From: UBA10649 sp963793105 | GTDB lineage: Bacteria; Actinomycetota; Actinomycetes; S36-B12 | Direction of reading: 5' to 3' | Assembly (NCBI GenBank): GCA_963793105.1 | Contig: CAWBZB010000008.1 | Coordinates: 124,001 to 188,000 of the forward strand | DNA length: 64,000 nt | Shown here: positions 8,558-16,009 of the stretch, one piece after another | Numbering within the stretch: position 1 is the first letter of the stretch | Layout of the letters: each line of letters starts with the position of its first letter | Translations under genes and position numbers: made by a program | The notes under the pieces: model-generated | Database searches by the model: none | Seen by the model: only the letters and a program-made list of their open reading frames with translations | Told to the model about the DNA's origin: nothing

Positions 8558-9699
8558 GACGACCTCCCCCCGCCGCGGAGCGGCACGATCTCCGCCTCGA
8601 TGACACCGTGGTCGGAAGGCGGCGACGGCAGGTAGGCGGGCAGCCTCAGCGTGAAGGTGGATCCGACGCCGAGCTCGGACCACACGGTGCACTCGCCCCC
8701 GTGGTTCTGGCTGACGTGCTTGACGATCGCCAGGCCGAGCCCGGTGCCCCCCGTCACCCGGGAGCGCGCCGGGTCGACCCGGTAGAAGCGCTCGAACACC
8801 CGGTCGAGGTCGTTGGCGGCAATGCCGATGCCTTGGTCCTTCACGGACATCTCGACGATCCCGTCGCTCACGCTGCCGCTCAGGGCCACTCTCGTGTGAC
8901 CGGGCGAGTACGAGATCGCGTTGACGAGCAGGTTGCGCAGAGCCGCGAGCAGTTGATGCTCGTCTCCGTAGACCAGACCACCGCACGGATCGCTCGTGAT
9001 GACCTCGATGTCCTCGCGCGCGGCCACGGTGCGCACCTCGTCCACCGCGCGCCGGATGAGCTCGTCGACGTCGACGACCTCGGCGTGGGTCAGTGGATCG
9101 TCGCCCTGGAGGCGCGAGAGGTCGATGACGTCCTGGACGAGGTGGCTCAGGCGCGACGCCTCGACCTGCATCCGCTCGGCGAAGTGCCGCACCTGCGCCG
9201 GGTCGTCGCTGGACGCCAGCACGGCCTCGGCGAGCAGGGACAGCGCGCCCACCGGCGTCTTGAGCTCGTGGCTGACGTTCGCGACGAAGTCCCGGCGGAC
9301 GACGTCGACGCGGCGCTCCTCGGCGAGATCGTCGATCAGGATCAGGATCGCGCCCGAGCCGAGCGCGGCCGCCCGGACCCGTAGTTCGAGCAGCTCGCGT
9401 CCCAGCGGTGGGCGGCGGACCCGCATCTCCTGCTCGCGTGCGTGACCGTCGGTCGCCACGCGCTCGATCAGGTGGACGATATCCGGGATCGTCAGCGCAT
9501 CGCGGTTCACCAGGCCCAGACCCGTCGCGCGGGCATTCGACCGCAGGACCGTGCCGTCCTGCGCCACGACCAGGGATGCCGACGGGAGCACGTTGAGCAC
9601 CCGGATGACCTCGTCCGGCACCGCGGGAGCCGAAGCCCGGGCTCTGCGTGCTCTCGGGCGACCGCTCTCCGGGTGGGGCGCGGACAGGGGTTGCGTCAC
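8554..9699 (-). CDS. senX3: Phosphate-type sensor histidine kinase (SenX3-like), no membrane segment seen
   Basis: About 381 residues: a PAS-like segment (VIRVLNVLPSASLVVAQDGT), the DHp helix with FVANVSHELKTPVGALSLLAEA (phospho-His), then the ATPase domain with NLLVNAISYSPG (N box), KDQGIGI (G1), FERFYRVDPARSR (F box) and GGTGLGLAIVKHV (G2). SenX3/PhoR proteins usually begin with one or two transmembrane helices; none is visible here in any frame upstream. I choose the GTG at 9699 because TATCCT lies 6 bases upstream (leaderless). An ATG at 9765 is the alternative and also adds no membrane helix. Confidence 0.85.
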   Translation of the reverse strand: MTQPLSAPHPESGRPRARRARASAPAVPDEVIRVLNVLPSASLVVAQDGTVLRSNARATGLGLVNRDALTIPDIVHLIERVATDGHAREQEMRVRRPPLGRELLELRVRAAALGSGAILILIDDLAEERRVDVVRRDFVANVSHELKTPVGALSLLAEAVLASSDDPAQVRHFAERMQVEASRLSHLVQDVIDLSRLQGDDPLTHAEVVDVDELIRRAVDEVRTVAAREDIEVITSDPCGGLVYGDEHQLLAALRNLLVNAISYSPGHTRVALSGSVSDGIVEMSVKDQGIGIAANDLDRVFERFYRVDPARSRVTGGTGLGLAIVKHVSQNHGGECTVWSELGVGSTFTLRLPAYLPSPPSDHGVIEAEIVPLRGGGRSS

Positions 9700-9791
9700 G
9701 ACCACAGGATAGGAGCCGAGGCGACCCGCCCCAACCGGGACGACTCCGAAACGGCGAGGATTCATGGAGCGTTCCCCCACCGGCACCGGAT

Positions 9792-9824
9792 GTTCACCGT
9801 CCGGCCCACTCCCGTTCATCCAGC
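9792..9824. promoter_or_regulatory. PHO-box-like direct repeats between senX3 and phoU
   Basis: Three consecutive 11-base units: GTTCACCGTCC, GGCCCACTCCC and GTTCATCCAGC. The first and third match the GTTCAYC core of actinobacterial PhoP/RegX3 boxes at the expected 11-base phasing; the middle unit is degenerate. The site is in the divergent senX3/phoU intergenic region, where autoregulation by the phosphate regulator is known in related bacteria. The assignment is by motif only. Confidence 0.6.
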
Positions 9825-9888
9825 GTGGTCGAGGCGTCGTATCGGTGACCTAGAGTGGCCACCACCTCACTATCGGGAGTGCCGCCGC

Positions 9889-10548
9889 ATGCAGCCCACC
9901 TTTCAGGATCGCCTGAATACCGTCAACGACGAACTGGTCCAGATGACCCGGCTCGTCGGCTCCGCGATGAACCGGGCGACCCAGGCACTGCTCGACGCCG
10001 ACCTGACGATGGCCGAGGCGGTCATCGCCGCCGATGCGCAGATCGACACCCTGGCCAGCGATCTCGAGGAGCAGTGCTTCGACATCATCGCTCAGGAGGC
10101 CCCCACCACGGGCGACCTCAGGATCGTCATCGGCGCCCTGCGCATCGCTGCGTCCCTGGAGCGGATGGGGGACCTGGCCGAGCACGTGGCCAAGCAGGCC
10201 AGGCTGCGATACCCGCGCCTGTCCATCCCGCAGGAGCTGCGTGGCACCTTCGCCGAGATGGGCGGCCTCGCGGAGGCCATCGTCTCCAAGACGGGGGCCG
10301 TCATCGCCACTCAGGACGTCTCCCTCACGGCCGACGTGGCTCGGCACGACGCCCAGGTGGATGCCCTGCACCGCGAGCTCTTCACGATCGTGCTGTCCCC
10401 GACGTGGAGCCACGGCGTCGAGGCGGCCATCGACGTGACCCTCCTCTCGCGCTACTACGAGCGCTACGCCGACCACGCAGTGTCGGTGACCCGGCGGGTC
10501 GTGACCGTCGTCACGGGTGCGCCGTATGTCGGCGTGACCCTGGCCTGA
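9889..10548 (+). CDS. phoU: Phosphate transport regulator PhoU
   Basis: 219 residues forming two repeats of a three-helix bundle. Metal-binding signatures of the family are visible in LRIAASLERMGDLAEHVAKQA (first repeat, ExxxDxxE-like) and LLSRYYERYADHAVSVTRRV (second repeat). PhoU modulates the phosphate sensor kinase and the Pst transporter. The ATG at 9889 is preceded by GGGAG. It is transcribed away from senX3-regX3, with the PHO-box-like repeat between. Length is normal for the family. Confidence 0.93.
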   Translation: MQPTFQDRLNTVNDELVQMTRLVGSAMNRATQALLDADLTMAEAVIAADAQIDTLASDLEEQCFDIIAQEAPTTGDLRIVIGALRIAASLERMGDLAEHVAKQARLRYPRLSIPQELRGTFAEMGGLAEAIVSKTGAVIATQDVSLTADVARHDAQVDALHRELFTIVLSPTWSHGVEAAIDVTLLSRYYERYADHAVSVTRRVVTVVTGAPYVGVTLA

Positions 10549-10651
10549 CTCGTCGGTCCGGTGGCCGAACCGGCGGGAATGCACCAGACTTCCCCTCGGT
10601 TGGCACCCACGGTGCCCGCACGGTCGCATTGCCGAAGGAAGGGGTGACGCG

Positions 10652-11965
10652 GTGACTGCATCCGCCCGTGTCATTCCGCTGCATCGCGCGCCCAAGCCGC
10701 GCAGGATCGCCGTCCTCTCCGTCCACACCTCCCCGCTGGACCAGCCCGGTACGGGCGATGCGGGCGGGATGAACGTCTACATCGTCGAGACGGCTCGACG
10801 GCTCGCCGAGTCCGGCATCGAGGTCGAGATCTTCACCCGATCCACCTCGTCCGCGCTCCCCGCGACCGTCGAGATGAGTCCGGGAGTGACCGTGCGGCAC
10901 GTCACCGCCGGACCGTTCGAGGGACTGCTCAAACGGGACCTCCCCGGGCAGCTGTGCGCGGTCACCGCCGGCGTCATGCGAGCCGAGGCCGCGCGCCCAG
11001 AAGGCTGGTTCGACCTCATCCACTCGCACTACTGGCTCTCCGGTCAGGTGGGGTGGCTGTCCTCCGAGCGCTGGAACGTCCCGCTGGTGCACTCGATGCA
11101 CACCATGGCCAAGGTGAAGAACCGGGACCTCGCCGAGGGTGACACCCCGGAGCCCGAGATGCGGGTCATCGGGGAGGAGCAGGTCGTCGACGCTGCCGAT
11201 CGCCTGATCGCCAACACCGACGACGAGGCCCACCAGCTCGTCGACCTCTACGGCGCGGACCCGAGCGCTGTCGACGTCGTCCACCCCGGAGTCGATCTGG
11301 GAGTGTTCACCCCCGGCAGCCGAACCGAGGCACGGCGGCGGCGCGGCCTGCCGGCCGATGCGATCGTGCTGCTGTTCGTCGGCCGCATCCAGCCGCTCAA
11401 GGCTCCCGATGTCCTCGTCCGCGCGGCGGCCGAGATGGTCCAGCGCGACCCCGCCCTGCGGGACCGTCTGGTCGTCGTGGTGTGCGGCGGCCCTTCCGGC
11501 TCCGGCGTGGACCAGCCCACGTCGCTCGTCGATCTCGCGCGGGAACTCGGCGTCGCCGACCTCGTCCGGTTCGAGCCGCCCAGCGACCGGACGACGCTCG
11601 TCGACTGGTACCGCGCAGCCGACGTCGCCGTCGTCCCGTCGTACTCCGAGTCCTTCGGCCTCGTGGCGGTCGAGGCTCAGGCGTGCGGCACGCCGGTCGT
11701 CGCCTCCGCGGTCGGCGGACTCCGCACCGCAGTCGCCGATCACGTCAGCGGGCTTCTCGTGGACGGCCACGATCCCGCGGACTTCGCCCGGGCCATCGCC
11801 CGCATCACGAGCCAGCCCGCGCTGCGGGCCGAGCTCTCGTCAGGGGCGCACATGCATGCCGCGGCCTTCGGCTGGGCGGCGACCACCGCCGGCCTCATCA
11901 CCAGCTACTCCGCCGCGCTGGCCAACTCCTCCGCACAACACCGGTTCGACGCACTGACGTCATGA
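10652..11965 (+). CDS. mshA: D-inositol-3-phosphate glycosyltransferase (mycothiol step 1)
   Basis: 437 residues, GT4 family, GT-B fold. It transfers GlcNAc from UDP-GlcNAc to 1D-myo-inositol 3-phosphate, the committed step of mycothiol synthesis. Visible are PGTGDAGGMNVYIVETARRLA in the N-terminal domain, HSHYWLSGQVG, HTMAKVKN, LLFVGRIQPLKAPDVLVRA and SYSESFGLVAVEAQACGTPVVA (EX7E nucleotide-sugar motif). The GTG start follows GAAGGAAGGGG. Its stop overlaps the YbjN gene start, as in other actinobacteria. Confidence 0.95.
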   Translation: MTASARVIPLHRAPKPRRIAVLSVHTSPLDQPGTGDAGGMNVYIVETARRLAESGIEVEIFTRSTSSALPATVEMSPGVTVRHVTAGPFEGLLKRDLPGQLCAVTAGVMRAEAARPEGWFDLIHSHYWLSGQVGWLSSERWNVPLVHSMHTMAKVKNRDLAEGDTPEPEMRVIGEEQVVDAADRLIANTDDEAHQLVDLYGADPSAVDVVHPGVDLGVFTPGSRTEARRRRGLPADAIVLLFVGRIQPLKAPDVLVRAAAEMVQRDPALRDRLVVVVCGGPSGSGVDQPTSLVDLARELGVADLVRFEPPSDRTTLVDWYRAADVAVVPSYSESFGLVAVEAQACGTPVVASAVGGLRTAVADHVSGLLVDGHDPADFARAIARITSQPALRAELSSGAHMHAAAFGWAATTAGLITSYSAALANSSAQHRFDALTS

Positions 11966-12477
11966 CCCCCGCCGAGGCGGAGCGGCTGATCCGGGAGCAC
12001 CTGGACGGTGCCGGGCTCGACTGGGAGGACGTCGGCAACGGCACCGTGGTGGTGGAGCTGCCCGGAACTCGCAAGCTCAAGACCGCCACCTCGCTCACGG
12101 TCGGCGAGCACGCCCTGACGATCAACGCCTTCGTCGCACGGCACCCCGACGAGAACCAGGAGGCCGTGTACCGCTGGCTGCTGGAACGCAACCGCCGGAT
12201 GTACGCGGTCTCGTTCGCGATCGACCACCTCGGCGACATCTACCTCGTCGGCCGTCTGCCGCTGTCATCCGTGAGTGCCGACGAGCTCGACCGGGTGCTC
12301 GGGTCGGTCCTGGAGTACGCCGACGGCTCCTTCAACACCATCCTGGAGCTCGGTTTCGGGTCCGCCATCCGGCGAGAGTGGCAGTGGCGTGTGTCCCGCG
12401 GTGAGTCCACCGACAACCTGGCCGCCTTCACCCACCTGGCGGAGCCCGCCGATGACACGCAGCCGGAGTCCACCTGA
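11962..12477 (+). CDS. YbjN-domain protein
   Basis: 171 residues with the alpha/beta type III secretion chaperone-like fold of the YbjN family: EAERLIREHLDGAGLDWEDV, then YRWLLERNRRMYAVSFAID and IYLVGRLPLSSVSADELDRVLG. Family members are thought to act as cytoplasmic chaperone-like or stress proteins; no enzymatic role is known. The ATG overlaps the mshA stop and the gpm gene follows 21 bases later, the conserved mshA-ybjN-gpm order. Confidence 0.85.
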   Translation: MTPAEAERLIREHLDGAGLDWEDVGNGTVVVELPGTRKLKTATSLTVGEHALTINAFVARHPDENQEAVYRWLLERNRRMYAVSFAIDHLGDIYLVGRLPLSSVSADELDRVLGSVLEYADGSFNTILELGFGSAIRREWQWRVSRGESTDNLAAFTHLAEPADDTQPEST

Positions 12478-12498
12478 CGCATGCGGCAGGATGGCCCC

Positions 12499-13266
12499 AT
12501 GACGAACGCCGCAGCCCCGTACACCCTCATCCTGCTCCGCCACGGCGAGAGCGAGTGGAATGCCAAGAACCTCTTCACCGGCTGGGTCGACGTCGACCTG
12601 TCGGACAAGGGGATGGCTGAGGCCCGCCGGGGCGGGGAGCTGCTCGCGGAGGCGGGCCTGCTGCCGGACGTGGTCCTGACCTCCCTGCTCAAGCGGGCCA
12701 TCAAGACCGCCCAGATCGCCCTGGAGTCGTGCGACCGGATGTGGCTGCCGGTCGTGCGCAGCTGGCGGCTGAATGAGCGCCACTACGGCGCGCTGCAGGG
12801 CAAGAACAAGAAGGAGACCCTGGCGGCCTACGGCGAGGAGCAGTTCATGCTCTGGCGTCGCTCGTACGACACCCCGCCCCCGCCCATCGACCCCGAGGAC
12901 CCGTGGGCCCAGACCCATGACCCTCGATATGCGGCCCTTCCGCCCGAGGCCCGGCCGGACACCGAGTGCCTTGCCGACGTCGTCGAGAGACTCATCCCCT
13001 ACTGGGAGGACGTCATCGTCGCGGAGCACCTGCGGGCCGGCCGGACCGTGCTCATCGCGGCGCACGGGAACTCCCTGCGCGCGCTCGTCAAGCACCTCGA
13101 CGGGATCTCCGACGACGACATCGCCGCCCTGAACATCCCTACCGGCATCCCACTCGTGTACCGCCTTGACGAGAACCTGAAGCCGATCATCCCGGGTGGG
13201 GAGTACCTCGATCCGGAGGCTGCGGCGACCGCCGCCGCCGCCGTGGCCGCGCAGGGCAAGAAGTAG
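12499..13266 (+). CDS. gpmA: 2,3-bisphosphoglycerate-dependent phosphoglycerate mutase
   Basis: 255 residues. It interconverts 3- and 2-phosphoglycerate in glycolysis through a phospho-histidine. LLRHGESEWNAKNLFTGWVDVDLSDKG contains the RHG catalytic His; the second catalytic His is in LIAAHGNSLRALVKHLDG; RHYGALQGKNK-type motif appears as NERHYGALQGKNKKET. The C-terminus is Ala-rich. The ATG at 12499 is preferred over one 18 bases upstream because GCAGGA lies before it. It is probably in one operon with mshA. Confidence 0.94.
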   Translation: MTNAAAPYTLILLRHGESEWNAKNLFTGWVDVDLSDKGMAEARRGGELLAEAGLLPDVVLTSLLKRAIKTAQIALESCDRMWLPVVRSWRLNERHYGALQGKNKKETLAAYGEEQFMLWRRSYDTPPPPIDPEDPWAQTHDPRYAALPPEARPDTECLADVVERLIPYWEDVIVAEHLRAGRTVLIAAHGNSLRALVKHLDGISDDDIAALNIPTGIPLVYRLDENLKPIIPGGEYLDPEAAATAAAAVAAQGKK

Positions 13267-13268
13267 CC

Positions 13269-13991
13269 GTGGTCGGTCACACCCACCGGCTGGAGCTGGC
13301 CGACTCGACGCTGCGTGAATGGGACGCCACCGTGCTCGCCAGCGATGCGGACGACGGCATCGTGCTCGATCGCTCTGCGTTCTACCCCGGGGGCGGCGGG
13401 CAGCCGCCGGACCACGGAGTCCTGCTGTGGGGAGGGGTCCAGACCCGCATCGTCGACGTGCGCCGGGGCGAGGATCCGCGACTCGTGCCGGCCGAGGGCG
13501 ACCCGCTCCCACCGGTCGGATCCACGGTGCGGGGGGCCATCGAGGACGAGCGCCGCACTGCCCTGATGCGCACGCACTCGGGGCTGCACCTGCTGTCCGG
13601 CGTCGTCTTCCGCGACTTCGGCGCCCTCGTCACCGGTTCCAACATGGATCCGCTCACCGGGCGCCTGGACTTCAACCTCACTGAGGTGCCGCCCGGGTTC
13701 AAGGAGTCCGTCGAGTCCGCCTGCAACCAGGAGGTGGAGGCGGACCGGGCGATCCAGGCCTACGAGTTGAGCCGCGAGGAGGCGTTTGCCATCCCGGACG
13801 TCATCCGGACCGCGACGAACCTGCTTCCCCCCGACATCGAGATCGTCCGCATCATCGACATCGCGGGACTCGACGTCCAGGCGGACGGCGGGACGCACGT
13901 GGCGTCCACTCGTCACATCGGCCCGATGCGGGTGCTCAAGGTCGAGAACAAGGGCAAGGGCTTTCGCCGAATTCGCGTCTCACTCGCCTGA
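13269..13991 (+). CDS. AlaX-type alanyl-tRNA editing protein
   Basis: 240 residues, free-standing homologue of the AlaRS editing domain, expected to hydrolyse Ser- or Gly-tRNA-Ala. The N-terminal part has AFYPGGGGQPPDHG; the zinc-site HxxxH appears in RTHSGLHLLSG. The second zinc motif, usually CGGTH, reads ADGGTHV, so Asp takes the place of Cys. C-terminal IRVSLA is typical. It starts two bases after the gpm stop. Its 3' end overlaps the convergent macrodomain gene by 12 bases. Confidence 0.83.
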   Translation: MVGHTHRLELADSTLREWDATVLASDADDGIVLDRSAFYPGGGGQPPDHGVLLWGGVQTRIVDVRRGEDPRLVPAEGDPLPPVGSTVRGAIEDERRTALMRTHSGLHLLSGVVFRDFGALVTGSNMDPLTGRLDFNLTEVPPGFKESVESACNQEVEADRAIQAYELSREEAFAIPDVIRTATNLLPPDIEIVRIIDIAGLDVQADGGTHVASTRHIGPMRVLKVENKGKGFRRIRVSLA

Positions 13992-14516
13992 GCAGGCCGC
14001 GTCGAAGGCGGACCATGCGCTCTCGTCCCGCAGGACGAAGCGGACGAGGGTGATTCCGGAGTCGGGGTGCCCGCGGAAGTAGTCGCGCACCGCGCGCACC
14101 GCGACCGGCGCCGCCTGATCGGCCGACCAGCCGAAGGCCCCGCACGAGATCGCCGGGAACGCGATCGCCGCTACAGCGATCGTGTCGGCCACGGCGAGGC
14201 TCGCCTGGTGGCATGAGGCGAGGAGCCCCGCTCCGCCGTCATGGTGCTCCCAGCGGCGGGGCCCGACCGTGTGAATGACGTACCGGGCCGGGAGGTCGCC
14301 GGCATCGGTGACGACCGCCGCGCCCGTCGGCAGGCCGTCCGGGTACGCCGTGCGCCGAAGCCGGCGGCACTCCTCGTCGAGGACCGGTCCCGCCGCCGCA
14401 TGGATGGCACCATCGACACCGCCCCCACCCAGCAGGCTGGAGTTCGCAGCGTTGACGACCGCATCGACGTGCTGGGCGGTCAGGTCGCCGCGGACAGCCT
14501 CGACGCGAGGGGTCAC
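13980..14516 (-). CDS. Macrodomain protein (O-acetyl-ADP-ribose deacetylase-like)
   Basis: 178 residues, a single macrodomain. It has VEAVRGDLTAQHVDAVVNAANSS followed by LLGGGGVDGAIHAAAG, the ADP-ribose-binding Asn and Gly-rich loop of MacroD/YmdB-type enzymes, plus FPAISCGAFGW. It likely removes acetyl or ADP-ribosyl groups from O-acetyl-ADP-ribose or modified targets in the cytoplasm. The GTG start is 10 bases after the stop of the DUF2516 gene, so it may be the last gene of the regulator/HbhA-like/DUF2516 run, although the hairpin at 14840 lies between. Confidence 0.9.
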   Translation of the reverse strand: MTPRVEAVRGDLTAQHVDAVVNAANSSLLGGGGVDGAIHAAAGPVLDEECRRLRRTAYPDGLPTGAAVVTDAGDLPARYVIHTVGPRRWEHHDGGAGLLASCHQASLAVADTIAVAAIAFPAISCGAFGWSADQAAPVAVRAVRDYFRGHPDSGITLVRFVLRDESAWSAFDAACSGE

Positions 14517-14526
14517 CAGTCCCGGC

Positions 14527-14814
14527 TCACCAGCGCCGCGAGGTGATGTCGATGATCTTGGTGCGCACGTCGAACAGGTAGACGAGCGCCACCACGATGG
14601 CGGCCAGGCCGATGATGTTGATGGTGAAGCCCGGGAAGAACCCGGTGCCGGCGGCCAGGCCGGTCAGGATGAGCCAGAGGACCTTGCTCTGCCTGCCCAC
14701 CGCGGGGAAGGCCTCCTGGGGGCGGCGGATGCAGTCGACGAAGGCGAAGCCCTTGACCGCGAGGGTCACGACCCACATGGCGAGCAGGACCAGTCCCTGA
14801 ACGGTGTCAAACAT
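14527..14814 (-). CDS. DUF2516 small membrane protein
   Basis: 95 residues with three hydrophobic segments: an N-terminal helix (VQGLVLLAMWVVTLAVKGFAFVDC), a middle pair around LWLILTGLAAGTGFFPGF and NIIGLAAIVVALVYLFDV. RRPQEAFP between them is typical of DUF2516. Function unknown. The Mycobacterium tuberculosis counterpart lies directly after hbhA and its XRE-type regulator, the same neighbourhood as here. Confidence 0.82.
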   Translation of the reverse strand: MFDTVQGLVLLAMWVVTLAVKGFAFVDCIRRPQEAFPAVGRQSKVLWLILTGLAAGTGFFPGFTINIIGLAAIVVALVYLFDVRTKIIDITSRRW

Positions 14815-14839
14815 CCCCCCACGCTAATGCACGGGCATG

Positions 14840-14873
14840 ACGAAGGGCCGCACCCGTGGGTGCGGCCCTTCGT
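14840..14873 (-). terminator. Hairpin after the HbhA-like gene
   Basis: A perfect inverted repeat with 16-base arms, ACGAAGGGCCGCACCC and its complement, with almost no loop. No U-run is obvious on the minus strand, as is common in high-GC genomes. It sits about 40 bases beyond the stop that the HbhA-like gene would have in its corrected frame (14913) and would fall inside the coding sequence if the uncorrected frame were real. That supports both the terminator and the frame correction. Confidence 0.6.
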
Positions 14874-14912
14874 GATGCGTGGCCGTGTTCGGCCCCGCGG
14901 TGGTGCGGCGAA

Positions 14913-15444
14913 TCAGACGCCGACGGCCTCGCGCAGCAGGTCGACCGTGTGGGCCACGTTGCCCTGCACGCGTCTTCGCCGCGCCGGTGACCCGGGTCCT
15001 CGTCTGCGTGGTCATCCCCGCGACGTCGACCTCAGGCATCTTCACCTCAGGCATCTTCACCTCGGGCATCTTCACGTTCGGCAGGTCGAACTTCGGCATC
15101 TCGAGCTTGGACAGGTCCACCTTGCGCAGGTCGAGCTTGGACAGATCGACCTTGGACAGATCGAACTTCGGCATCTCGAGCTTGGACAGGTCCACCTTGC
15201 GCAGGTCGTACTTCGACAGGTCGATCTTGCGGAGGTCGAAGCGCCCGCTGGTGCCCTGGGTCGCCTTGGTGGCCTTGGCCGCCGTGGCCTTCGCGGTCGA
15301 CGTCGCCTTGGCGGTCGTCGTCGCGGTCGTCTTCTTCGCGGCGGTCGCCGCCTTCTTGGTCGTCTTCTTGGCCGTCGTGGCAGCCTTCGTCGACGCCTTC
15401 TTCACGCGCGCCGTCGGGTGGGTGGGGGTGTTCTCGGTGGTCAT
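14913..15444 (-). pseudogene. HbhA-like Lys/Ala-rich, repeat-containing protein with a +1 frame break
   Basis: The N-terminus (about residues 10-65) is a histone H1-like Lys/Ala/Thr region. It is followed by LRKVDLSKLEMPKFDLSKVD-type short repeats with a 25-codon DNA duplication (15086-15133 and 15161-15208), then three KMPEV units. The open frame after about residue 155 becomes Arg-rich and runs to 14824. In the next frame a sensible end, RVQGNVAHTVDLLREAVGV, stops at 14913. One extra base or two lost near 14977 explains it. It follows the regulator with an ATGA overlap. HbhA has its Lys-rich part at the C-terminus, so order is reversed here. Confidence 0.7.
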
Positions 15445-15893
15445 GGTGCTTCCTCTCGCTCTTCGCTGATGGTTTCCGCTTCGGGTGTTGCGTCATTCAG
15501 GTCGGGGTCGGTCTGCGCCGTCCCCTGCGCCGCCTGCCCGGCCTCGGCCTGCGCCCGGTTCTCGGACTGGAAGGCCGCATATATCTGCAGGAGGGTGGCG
15601 CGCTGGCGTTCGGTCAGGGTCAGGTCCGCGGCGATCGATGTCGTGACCGCCTCGTCGCCCGCGCGCTCATCGAGGATCCCGGCCTGGACGTACAGGGTCT
15701 CCGCGGAGATCCGCAGGCCCTGCGCGATCCGGTTGAGGATCTCGGCACTGGGCCGACGCAGTCCTCGCTCCACCTGACTGAGGTAGGGATTGGAGACGTC
15801 GGCCGCCTTGGCGAGCTGGCGCAGGGACATCTGAGCCTGATCCCGCTGGTCCCGGATGAAGCCGCCGAGACCGCCGACGTCGATGCGTGCCAT
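15441..15893 (-). CDS. XRE-family helix-turn-helix regulator (Rv0474-like)
   Basis: 150 residues. The N-terminal HTH spans about residues 8-65: GGFIRDQRDQAQMSLRQLA, ADVSNPYLSQVERGLRRPS, then LNRIAQGLRISAETLYVQAG. The C-terminal half (LTERQRATLLQIYAAF, then an acidic Glu/Ala/Gln-rich tail) could be an effector or dimer domain. The start is the ATG at 15891-15893. The equivalent gene in mycobacteria precedes hbhA. The upstream region is unusually rich in palindromes and repeats (15916-16009), so autoregulation is likely. Confidence 0.85.
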   Translation of the reverse strand: MARIDVGGLGGFIRDQRDQAQMSLRQLAKAADVSNPYLSQVERGLRRPSAEILNRIAQGLRISAETLYVQAGILDERAGDEAVTTSIAADLTLTERQRATLLQIYAAFQSENRAQAEAGQAAQGTAQTDPDLNDATPEAETISEEREEAP

Positions 15894-15915
15894 GCCTCCA
15901 GTATGCCTCAAGTGC

Positions 15916-15927
15916 TTGCAATTGCAA
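15916..15927. promoter_or_regulatory. Perfect 12-base palindrome, candidate operator
   Basis: TTGCAATTGCAA, 22 bases upstream of the XRE regulator start. A palindrome so close to the start of an HTH regulator is a candidate autoregulatory operator. Binding is not shown. Confidence 0.45.
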
Positions 15928-15935
15928 ACACGAGT

Positions 15936-15965
15936 GCTAGCAGGAGCTAGCGTGACGTGCGTCAC
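15936..15965. promoter_or_regulatory. Paired GCTAGC boxes and adjoining palindrome
   Basis: Two GCTAGC boxes (15936-15941 and 15946-15951) are 10 bases apart. They are directly followed by the perfect inverted repeat GTGACGTGCGTCAC (15952-15965). All lie in the 109-base gap between the XRE regulator and the asparaginase gene. Such phased symmetrical sites are candidate protein-binding sites. Confidence 0.45.
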
Positions 15966-15978
15966 GACCACCCCACGT

Positions 15979-16009
15979 GGCTAGCTCGTGGCTAGCTCAT
16001 GGCTAGCTC
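15979..16009. repeat. Three GGCTAGCTC repeats at 11-base spacing
   Basis: Identical 9-base units begin at 15979, 15990 and 16001, so they fall on the same face of the helix. Each contains the GCTAGC seen twice nearby, making five boxes in 75 bases. The last unit overlaps the stop codon of the asparaginase gene. The set may be an operator array for the divergently placed regulator or a small iteron-like repeat. Confidence 0.6.

Noticed and set aside
8554..9819. Longest start for the SenX3-like kinase at 9819
   Set aside because: It would place the start inside the PHO-box-like repeat and adds a non-conserved, hydrophilic segment.
14240..15777. A 500-codon plus-strand open frame over the HbhA-like region
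   Set aside because: Its repeats are the complement of the HbhA-like repeats; there is no ribosome site and the minus-strand genes are coupled and conserved.
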